This document shows, piece by piece, positions 6,461 through 12,722 of a stretch of DNA of 12,722 nucleotides (position 1 is its first letter; each line of letters begins with the position of its first letter). The notes under the pieces are model-generated. The model was not told the DNA's origin. It was given only the letters and a program-made list of their open reading frames with translations, and made no database searches. Position numbers and translations under genes: made by a program. The DNA lies in the NCBI GenBank assembly GCA_027040375.1, contig JALUMJ010000048.1:1-12722 (forward strand), given 5' to 3'. The stretch is from Campylobacteraceae bacterium. Its GTDB lineage: Bacteria > Campylobacterota > Campylobacteria > Campylobacterales > Sulfurospirillaceae.

Positions 6461-8315
6461 ACATACCTGGTCTATAAAATATCGCTAGAGCCAAGAGGAC
6501 AACTATGCCCACAACCATCCACCTGAGCATATCAGATAAATTTCCACTCTGCATTTTTCTACTTCTTTGACCAAGCAAGTATAAAATTTTCGCTATCAAG
6601 TCAACTGTAAAATCTATAATCCTAACATCTATCTGTTTCCAAGCAAACCTTGAAAGCACATAGTATGGTCTAAATATCATCGTTTCATAAATCTTAGGGA
6701 TAAAATATTGATTTTTTAACAATATATATAGAGGCATTGTCTCTATTTGTTTGCTAAATCCGCCTCTTCCATACTTGTAAATAGTAGCGAGAACCACTAA
6801 AATCACGAATGTTAAAGTTAAAAATATCAACCCAATTTCTGTGGTATGAGAGAAACTAAAATCATATTTACTAAGCAATCTTGTTGTAAATTCTTCAAAT
6901 GGATGCTCAAAAAATCCTGCTATAGTTGAAAGTATTCCTAAAGGCAACAATGTCCAAAGCACAAATGGATAAGTTTCATGTGGGTGAAAGCCCAATTTCT
7001 TATAAACTTTATCGCCAAAAAATACCATCATAATCAATCTAAAACTATAAAATGCTGTCATACCAGCTCCAATAAATAGTGCAGCCCATATATAATAGTT
7101 TCCGCCATTAAATGCGGCAGCTAAAATCATATCTTTACTAAAATATCCAGCAAATGGATAGATACCACAAAGCGCTACAGAAGCCACTGCCATCAATATA
7201 GCAGTATATGGCATAGCATTAAACAATCCGCCCATCTTTTTGATATCAAGTTCATCATCCATAGCGTGCATGATATTTCCAGCTCCTAAAAATAGAAGTG
7301 ATTTAAAAAATGCGTGAGTCATCAAGTGAAACAATGCTATCCAATAAGCTCCAAGACCAGCTGCTACAAACATGTATCCTAACTGTGAGAGAGTAGAGTA
7401 GGCTATAATTCTTTTTAAATCTCGATTTACAAGTGCCATAGAAGCTGCAAAAACTGCTACAAAAGCTCCTAGAGTCGCTATTACATGTCCGACTTCAGGC
7501 ACTAGCGAAAATAATGCACTAGCACGGATAATAAGATAAACACCAGCGGTTACCATGGTAGCCGCGTGAATCAAAGCTGAAACGGGTGTTGGTCCTTCCA
7601 TCGCATCAGCAAGCCAAGTGTGAAATGGAAATTGAGCTGATTTGCCCATAGCACCGATAAACAGTAAAAGTCCGATAGTTGTAACGACTGCTGGATTTAT
7701 GCCTCCAATATGAGCAAAAACAACATCGTACTCAAATGAGCCAAACTGCCAATATATCAAAAATAACCCCATAAGCATACCAAGGTCTGCTACTCTATTC
7801 ATGATAAAGGCTTCATTTCCTGCCCAAGAAGCCGTATCTTTTTCGTACCAAAATCCAATCAATAGATATGAACAAAGTCCAACGCCTTCCCAACCTATAA
7901 AAAGTCCTATAAAATTATCACTCATCACCAAAATCAACATAGAAAAAACAAATGCTGATATATATGTAAAAAATCTATTATACCCTTTATCGTGCATCAT
8001 ATAACCCATAGAATATATATTTACTATGCTCGATACTAAGGTTACTGTAACCATCATAACAACAGATACATTATCTACTACAAATCCAAATGGTAGATTC
8101 AAATTTCCAGCACTTATCCAATCCATCATCTTTACATGTATAATCATATCACTATGTACTGCGTACATTAAGGACAAAGAAGAAACAAAAGACAACAATA
8201 ACAGACCTGAAGTGACAAGTGCTGTTATAACATTTTTCTTTTGCGCAGTAAAAAGAAGACTAAACAGTGAACCAACTAGAGGAGCAAAAAGTGCTACATA
8301 TAAATACTTTTCCAT
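6459..8315 (-). CDS. nuoL: NADH-quinone oxidoreductase subunit L
   Basis: NuoL is the distal antiporter-like subunit of complex I, with the long lateral helix that runs along the membrane arm. The 618-aa product shows Glu143 in GWEGVGLCSYLLI, Asp177 in NRVADLG, Lys225 in GKSAQFPFHTWLADAMEGP, His250 in ALIHAATMV, His330 and His334, Lys338 in AFFKSLLFLGAG, and Lys394 in FSKDMI. These match the proton-path residues of the family. The C-terminal extension (about 500-618), with final membrane helix 597-613, provides the lateral helix and anchor. AAAGG lies 8 bases before the ATG. The gene follows nuoK after 4 bases and precedes nuoM by 6 bases. It is intact and of normal length. Confidence 0.98.
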   Translation of the reverse strand: MEKYLYVALFAPLVGSLFSLLFTAQKKNVITALVTSGLLLLSFVSSLSLMYAVHSDMIIHVKMMDWISAGNLNLPFGFVVDNVSVVMMVTVTLVSSIVNIYSMGYMMHDKGYNRFFTYISAFVFSMLILVMSDNFIGLFIGWEGVGLCSYLLIGFWYEKDTASWAGNEAFIMNRVADLGMLMGLFLIYWQFGSFEYDVVFAHIGGINPAVVTTIGLLLFIGAMGKSAQFPFHTWLADAMEGPTPVSALIHAATMVTAGVYLIIRASALFSLVPEVGHVIATLGAFVAVFAASMALVNRDLKRIIAYSTLSQLGYMFVAAGLGAYWIALFHLMTHAFFKSLLFLGAGNIMHAMDDELDIKKMGGLFNAMPYTAILMAVASVALCGIYPFAGYFSKDMILAAAFNGGNYYIWAALFIGAGMTAFYSFRLIMMVFFGDKVYKKLGFHPHETYPFVLWTLLPLGILSTIAGFFEHPFEEFTTRLLSKYDFSFSHTTEIGLIFLTLTFVILVVLATIYKYGRGGFSKQIETMPLYILLKNQYFIPKIYETMIFRPYYVLSRFAWKQIDVRIIDFTVDLIAKILYLLGQRSRKMQSGNLSDMLRWMVVGIVVLLALAIFYRPGM

Positions 8316-8319
8316 CCAA

Positions 8320-8622
8320 TCAACCTTTCATCATTTGCAAGCTATCTAAATCAATAGTACCGCTTCTTTTATACCAAAGCACCAAAAGTCCAAGTCCGAC
8401 TGCCACTTCACTAGCAGCAATAGCGATTATAAAAAATGAAAATATTTGTCCACTTAAATCTCCATAATACTTTGAAACTGCTGCAAAGCCTATATTTACA
8501 GCGTTTAATAGTATCTCAGTTGAGAAAAAAAGCATTAGTAGATTTTTTCTTCTGAGCACGCCCACAATTCCTATAGAAAACAAAATTCCACTCAAAACTA
8601 AATAGTGTGTTAGAGTTATCAT
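8320..8622 (-). CDS. nuoK: NADH-quinone oxidoreductase subunit K
   Basis: NuoK is a small three-helix membrane subunit that links the quinone-side module to the antiporter-like subunits through buried glutamates. The 100-aa product has both key residues, Glu36 in FFSTEILLNAVN and Glu72 in AASEVAVGLGLL, at the same positions as in E. coli. Length is exactly typical. Its ATG overlaps the nuoJ stop (ATGA), so the two are translationally coupled. The ribosome-binding site is the AAGGGGGG stretch that also encodes the end of NuoJ. Confidence 0.97.
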   Translation of the reverse strand: MITLTHYLVLSGILFSIGIVGVLRRKNLLMLFFSTEILLNAVNIGFAAVSKYYGDLSGQIFSFFIIAIAASEVAVGLGLLVLWYKRSGTIDLDSLQMMKG

Positions 8623-9161
8623 TTTTCCCCCCTTGCGACTTCAATATCTGTTGGAGTCTCTTCCATCTTTATTTTTACTAAAACAATACCTGAAATCATG
8701 GCTGCTAATAGCATAATAGCTGCTAATTCAAACGGAACTAAGTATTTTGTAAACAAAATCAAGCCTATCATTTGAATATTTCCAACTCCTTGAATACTTG
8801 GATACAATGCTTCAATCTTTCCTGAATACACAGGAGCTAAAAGTATAAATATTAAAAAAATCGCTGATAAGATTGAGAGTCCGTAAATAATCTTTTTAAA
8901 TCTTATATTTTCTTTTACATCTCTAGTTGTATCAAAAAACATCATACCAAATGCATACACCGCCATAATCGCGCCTGTATAGACTATGATTTGCACAACT
9001 CCTAAAAAATCAGCATCTAACAAAAAGAAAAAACCAGATATAAATATCATTCCTCCTGCTAGTGCACTCATGGAATATAGTGCATTTTTGCTAAAAACTA
9101 CTATTAAGAACATCCCAATTACTAAAATCGAAAACATATAAAATGCTATTACTTCAAACAT
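8619..9161 (-). CDS. nuoJ: NADH-quinone oxidoreductase subunit J
   Basis: NuoJ is a five-helix membrane subunit of complex I whose third helix changes shape during turnover. The 180-aa product has the most conserved NuoJ stretch, VQIIVYTGAIMAVYAFGMM (56-74), including Tyr61 in the region of the pi-bulge. The rest is hydrophobic helices, plus a short charged loop (77-90) and a charged C-terminal tail (167-180). GAGGT just before the ATG overlaps the nuoI stop codon, and 7 bases separate the two genes. It overlaps nuoK by 4 bases. Confidence 0.95.
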   Translation of the reverse strand: MFEVIAFYMFSILVIGMFLIVVFSKNALYSMSALAGGMIFISGFFFLLDADFLGVVQIIVYTGAIMAVYAFGMMFFDTTRDVKENIRFKKIIYGLSILSAIFLIFILLAPVYSGKIEALYPSIQGVGNIQMIGLILFTKYLVPFELAAIMLLAAMISGIVLVKIKMEETPTDIEVARGEK

Positions 9162-9168
9162 CTTTACC

Positions 9169-9783
9169 TCAATACGCTAATGGAGTTTTTTTGACAAATT
9201 TATCAGCATCTTTACTTAATGCACCAAAACCAGGAAACTCTTTTTGTTTATTCGCTTTAAATTTATCCAAAGGCGTCAACATATCTTCTTTTAAACCAAA
9301 GCTAGCTCGCTGCTCACTTGCGTGTTCATAACTACTGCCATGTACGATAGCAAGTTCTGGACAAACCTCAGCACAATACCCACAAAATATGCATCTACCA
9401 AAATTTATACTATACTGCGTTACTAATTTTCTGCTCTTTTCATCTACTTTTGTGTCCATCTTGATGCAATTCGATATACATATCTTTTCGCATAAGCCAC
9501 AACCTATACATCTCTCGTGTCCACTTTCAAATAGACGCAAAAGCTTATGTATAGCTCTGTATCTCGGACCCATTCTTAATTTTTCCATAGGATACTGAAC
9601 TGTATGAATATCAAATCTAATCATCTCTCTTAATACAATCCAAAGTCCAACAAAAAGCTCACCCTTAACGGCTCTACTTGAAAATCTCTTAAATCGTTCC
9701 CACGAAGTTAAAGGCTTTGGTTCACCTTCAAAAAAGATATATCCAGGGGACACATTTCTATTTTTAAATCCTCTTAATTCCAT
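9169..9783 (-). CDS. nuoI: NADH-quinone oxidoreductase subunit I (2x[4Fe-4S])
   Basis: NuoI carries clusters N6a and N6b and passes electrons from NuoG toward N2 and quinone, on the cytoplasmic side of the membrane next to NuoH. The 204-aa product has two four-cysteine motifs: Cys92, 95, 98, 102 (CIGCGLCEKIC) and Cys131, 134, 137, 141 (CIFCGYCAEVCP). In the first, the residue after the fourth Cys is Ile rather than the usual Pro, and an extra Cys106 follows. Upstream, YPMEKLRMGPRYRAIHKL (64-81) matches the conserved NuoI segment. The N-terminal 30 residues and a lysine-rich C-terminal tail (about 150-204) are less conserved. It lies 10 bases after nuoH. AGGGAG and TAGGAT precede the ATG. Confidence 0.97.
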   Translation of the reverse strand: MELRGFKNRNVSPGYIFFEGEPKPLTSWERFKRFSSRAVKGELFVGLWIVLREMIRFDIHTVQYPMEKLRMGPRYRAIHKLLRLFESGHERCIGCGLCEKICISNCIKMDTKVDEKSRKLVTQYSINFGRCIFCGYCAEVCPELAIVHGSSYEHASEQRASFGLKEDMLTPLDKFKANKQKEFPGFGALSKDADKFVKKTPLAY

Positions 9784-9793
9784 ATCCTACTCC

Positions 9794-10786
9794 CTAAACC
9801 AAAACTATGCCGGTGATTAGCACATTTATCAAAGCTAACGGCATCAATACTTTCCAACAAACCCACATAAGTTGGTCTGGTCTCACATGTGGCCAAGCAG
9901 CTCTTACCCATAAAAATAAAAATATCCACAAAGATACTTTTATCAACATCGCGATTGCGCCTGGTATAAACCAAATATCATTATAACCGCCTAAAAATAT
10001 GATACTTACCAATACAGATATCGTTATCATATTTGCGTACTCACCGATGAAAAATAGCCCCCATCTCATACCTGAATATTCGGTGGCATAACCTGAGACA
10101 ATCTCAGCTTCAAACTCAATCAAATCAAATGGTGTTCTATTGGTCTCTGCAAATCCTGCTATAGCAAAAAGCACAAATGCTAAAGGTTGTTTCCATATAA
10201 GCCAATTTGCAACTCCTCCGATTTGATAATCATTCATGTCTATCAAAGATAAAGAACCTATCATCATAATTGGTGCCAAGATAGACAAGCCACTAACCAC
10301 TTCAAAACTAAGAAGCTGGATGACTGCTCTTGCACCTCCAAGAAGCGACCATTTATTGTGCGAACTAAGCCCTGCTAATAAAGGTCCATACATCCCAACT
10401 GATGCAGCTCCCATGATGAACAATAATCCTACATTTATATCTGATATGATTGGGTGAATCGTATATCCAAAAACCGTAAATTCTGGAAAATACGGAACCG
10501 CAGCAATTGCTACAAATGCTGAAGCTGAAGCGATAACAGGAGCAATCACAAATATCGGCTTAACTACATTTTGAGGAATGATATCTTCTTTTGTAAAAAG
10601 CTTGATACCATCAGCTGCTAATTGCAATAATCCATAAGGGCCAACATGCATAGGGCCAAGACGACGCTGCATAAATGCCAATATCTTTCTTTCTATAAAT
10701 GTCGCAAAAGCTCCCATCCCAGCAACAACTGCAAGTGCAATTACTGCTTTTACTACCGTTTCAACAATTAAGGCTGTTTCAATCAT
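9794..10786 (-). CDS. nuoH: NADH-quinone oxidoreductase subunit H
   Basis: NuoH forms most of the quinone-binding chamber and the first proton channel at the junction of the two arms of complex I. The 330-aa product has the classical stretches: ERKILAFMQRRLGP (32-45) followed by VGPYGLLQLAADGIKLFTKE (48-67), the SSHNKWSLLGG loop (141-151), Glu162 in LLSFEVVSGL, AETNRTPFDLIEFEAEIVSG (213-232) and TEYSGMRW (235-242), and VRAAWPHVRPDQLM (294-307). The position usually Asn-Arg or Asn-Val in RxGPNxVGP is Met-His here (residues 46-47). The ATG overlaps the nuoG stop (ATGA), with AAAGGTG about 8 bases upstream. Confidence 0.97.
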   Translation of the reverse strand: MIETALIVETVVKAVIALAVVAGMGAFATFIERKILAFMQRRLGPMHVGPYGLLQLAADGIKLFTKEDIIPQNVVKPIFVIAPVIASASAFVAIAAVPYFPEFTVFGYTIHPIISDINVGLLFIMGAASVGMYGPLLAGLSSHNKWSLLGGARAVIQLLSFEVVSGLSILAPIMMIGSLSLIDMNDYQIGGVANWLIWKQPLAFVLFAIAGFAETNRTPFDLIEFEAEIVSGYATEYSGMRWGLFFIGEYANMITISVLVSIIFLGGYNDIWFIPGAIAMLIKVSLWIFLFLWVRAAWPHVRPDQLMWVCWKVLMPLALINVLITGIVLV

Positions 10787-12722
10787 TTTTCTACACCTTT
10801 CATTTCTACTTTAGCAAACCTATAACCATCTTTGAAAAATGGTAAAACATCAAGTTTAGAATCAAATGTCGGAAGATAAGGAATATCTCCTTTGATTTGC
10901 ATATCAAGTTTAAGTGCGATTGCTAGCTTAGCATCACCATTTGAGAGCAGAATCATTCCACCATCTTTTAAACCTCTTTTTTCTAAAAAGTCACTTGAAA
11001 CATATAATGCACCTGCTTCATTTAATTGATGAGCTTTGTTTGTAAATGCACTAAATTGCATAACAGGATTTGCAAGATAAACCAAATCTCCATCACCAAA
11101 CGATACATCTTTTATCTCTTGTACATCATCTTTACATGTAAGGGTTTTTTCTTCTAATAAATAACCTCTATTTTCAAAGCCTGAATTTTCAAATTCATTT
11201 GGTAAATCATCAAATTCTTCGTTTTTATATCCCTCTATGCTACCAAGTTTAGATGTATAATCTATCGTATTTTCAGCATCAAATCCAAGTTCAGTTGCTA
11301 TGTCATTTAGGCAATATCCATTGAATGGCAATGCAACATTGGTAGGAACCACTCTTTTATCCATAGATGTAAATGTTCCTTCTTGCTGATTAAGAGCTGG
11401 CATAGCCAAGTCGCCTTTTCCTAAAGCACTTAGTGTAAAATCTGCTTTTTCATTATAACCGATAACTTTTTTGCCGACACTCTCATCTAAGTCACATATC
11501 AAAGAGACGCCAAGTGTATTTGTTGAAGTTGGGATTATAAGTGTATTAAAATCTGTAAATCGCTCGATCAAACCAACAAGCTTAGCTATATTTTCAGCTC
11601 TTTTATGGTTATATAAATCTTCACCGACTATGAGTGAAAATTTATCTTTCTTTGCCAAAAACTTAGTGAGTTTAGCGTCAAAGTCATCTGGCAATCCAAC
11701 TACGCCATACAAAGCATTAACATCAACTTCTATCTCTTTTTCGATATTTTTACTTACAGTTTTTACGACTTCTTTCTCTTCACCATTTTCATCTTTAACC
11801 ATCTCTTTTACTTGCTCTTTAACAACTTCTGTGATAGTTTTTTTCTGGGTTTTATGAAATGATGCAAGATAATCTACAACACTCTTTGGCATAGCCTCTT
11901 TATCTCCAAAGAGGTCAAGCAATAGATATAAAATACTCTCTTCAACCCCAACTTGGTGATTTATACTCATCAAGTTTTTAGAGTAGCCATCAACTACTGG
12001 GTCAGCGATAGGGTGAAAATACAAACCCGCACCCTTATTCATAGTTAATGCATTATTTATAGCATAACCCGCATTTGGACTATCTGATTTTACAAATGAG
12101 CCAACACTTACTACAAAATTGCTATCTTTTACATCTCTAAGATTGCTAGAGTATAGAGATTTTCCGCTGGCTTGTCTGTAATTTTGTAAAAATTTATTAT
12201 ATGCAAAGGCATCATCATTTACGAGTTTATACCCAAACTTTTCTTTTAGTTTTTGCAAGATATATGCTTCTTCATTTGTGATGAAGCTATTAAACTTGAT
12301 GGTGTCTGCCTCTTCTTTGAAAAATTTTACTGCTTTTTTAAAAGCTTTTTCATCTTTTTTATCTATCTCATTTGCAAAATCATATCCATATCTTGCACCA
12401 CCATGTAAAGTGGAAAAATGAAAATCGCTACTGACTCTATAAATCTTATCTTTATGGTCTTTTATACTCGTATGTTTGATATCATAATACATAAGCGAAC
12501 AATCGCTACTGTGAGGATTTGCGGCAGGAATTTTTGTTAATTCCCAAGCATTTGAAGTGTATTGAAAATCACTTCCAACAAGTGCTCCAACTGGACAAAC
12601 AGCAGTACATTCACCACAATTTGTACACTCTAGTGTATCACCACCACTAGCTAGGCCTATGAGAGATTTTTGCAATTTATTCCACATGGCATATGTGTCT
12701 TTTGGAGCGGTATCTTTCCAAG
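10783..12722 (-). CDS. nuoG: NADH-quinone oxidoreductase subunit G, C-terminal part (runs off the right edge)
   Basis: NuoG is the large iron-sulfur subunit of the peripheral arm of complex I. The frame stays open through the last base, so the Met at 12687 is internal and the N-terminal [2Fe-2S] and upstream clusters lie outside the window. Numbering from that Met, CTNCGECTAVCPVGAL (21-36) contains the CPVGAL of cluster N4 but with three extra cysteines just before it. A molybdopterin-oxidoreductase-like fold follows, with ALNQQEGTFTSMDKRVVP (431-448), the degenerate form of the family's N-x-EGT motif. Cluster N7 ligands are absent: only Cys63 remains in SSDCSLMYYDI, and the later Cys position reads STLHGGARYGYDF (92-104). 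Residues 280-325 are a Lys/Glu/Val-rich insert. The gene overlaps nuoH by 4 bases. Confidence 0.93.
   Translation of the reverse strand, partial: WKDTAPKDTYAMWNKLQKSLIGLASGGDTLECTNCGECTAVCPVGALVGSDFQYTSNAWELTKIPAANPHSSDCSLMYYDIKHTSIKDHKDKIYRVSSDFHFSTLHGGARYGYDFANEIDKKDEKAFKKAVKFFKEEADTIKFNSFITNEEAYILQKLKEKFGYKLVNDDAFAYNKFLQNYRQASGKSLYSSNLRDVKDSNFVVSVGSFVKSDSPNAGYAINNALTMNKGAGLYFHPIADPVVDGYSKNLMSINHQVGVEESILYLLLDLFGDKEAMPKSVVDYLASFHKTQKKTITEVVKEQVKEMVKDENGEEKEVVKTVSKNIEKEIEVDVNALYGVVGLPDDFDAKLTKFLAKKDKFSLIVGEDLYNHKRAENIAKLVGLIERFTDFNTLIIPTSTNTLGVSLICDLDESVGKKVIGYNEKADFTLSALGKGDLAMPALNQQEGTFTSMDKRVVPTNVALPFNGYCLNDIATELGFDAENTIDYTSKLGSIEGYKNEEFDDLPNEFENSGFENRGYLLEEKTLTCKDDVQEIKDVSFGDGDLVYLANPVMQFSAFTNKAHQLNEAGALYVSSDFLEKRGLKDGGMILLSNGDAKLAIALKLDMQIKGDIPYLPTFDSKLDVLPFFKDGYRFAKVEMKGVEK

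Noticed and set aside
8026..8467. Two overlapping plus-strand open frames opposite nuoL and nuoK
   Set aside because: They are shadows of conserved membrane-protein genes, without a recognisable product.
8627..8632. Run of six G (minus strand) at the end of nuoJ, a possible phase-variable tract
   Set aside because: It is short for slippage and is explained by the coding of Arg-Gly-Glu and by the nuoK ribosome-binding site.
11471..11857. 128-codon open frame on the plus strand
   Set aside because: It is antisense to nuoG, largely opposite the charged insert, and has Ser/Thr/Phe-rich composition expected from a reverse reading; no family is recognisable.
12655..12687. Met at 12687 as the start of a short NuoG
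   Set aside because: The frame remains open to the window edge (upstream residues WKDTAPKDTYA), and the known NuoG N-terminal cluster domains must precede it.

Overview
The window reads as the chromosome of a Campylobacterota (epsilonproteobacterial) species. It is AT-rich, its genes are tightly packed, and its gene order is the one I know from Campylobacter and Helicobacter, where the end of the complex I operon (nuoN) is followed by the flagellar-motor gene pflA. A free-living Sulfurimonas-like or Arcobacter-like species seems most likely, but I cannot fix the genus from sequence alone.

Layout, left to right. Bases 1-975 hold a tRNA-modification gene, miaA (+ strand), bracketed by two almost identical perfect palindromes of 60 and 58 bp. 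Bases 974-3361 hold pflA (- strand), convergent with miaA; its stop codon is completed by the second palindrome. Bases 3362-3435 are the only real gap. They hold a strong hairpin behind nuoN and an extended -10 promoter placed so that the pflA mRNA may be leaderless. From 3436 to the right edge, everything is one minus-strand operon, nuoG-H-I-J-K-L-M-N, with gaps of 10 bp or less or with 1-4 bp overlaps. nuoG runs off the right edge.

The nuo genes supply the whole membrane arm of complex I visible here (H, J, K, L, M, N), the N6a/N6b ferredoxin-like subunit NuoI, and the C-terminal two thirds or more of NuoG. Electrons pass through iron-sulfur clusters in NuoG and NuoI to quinone at NuoH, and the antiporter-like subunits L, M and N translocate protons. 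The resulting proton-motive force powers, among other things, the flagellar motor that PflA helps to scaffold. The upstream genes nuoA-F or their replacements lie outside the window.

The most unusual structure is the palindrome-miaA-palindrome unit. The two palindromes differ by one base pair changed on both arms and by two central bases, so perfect self-complementarity is kept. They look like small mobile or REP-like elements rather than ordinary terminators. Other points of interest are the predicted leaderless pflA transcript, the absence of N7-cluster ligands in NuoG, a complete four-cysteine motif where NuoG normally has one N4 cysteine, and a Lys/Glu-rich insert in NuoG. The nuo operon itself is otherwise ordinary. 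I saw no tRNA, rRNA, CRISPR array, transposase gene or defence gene.
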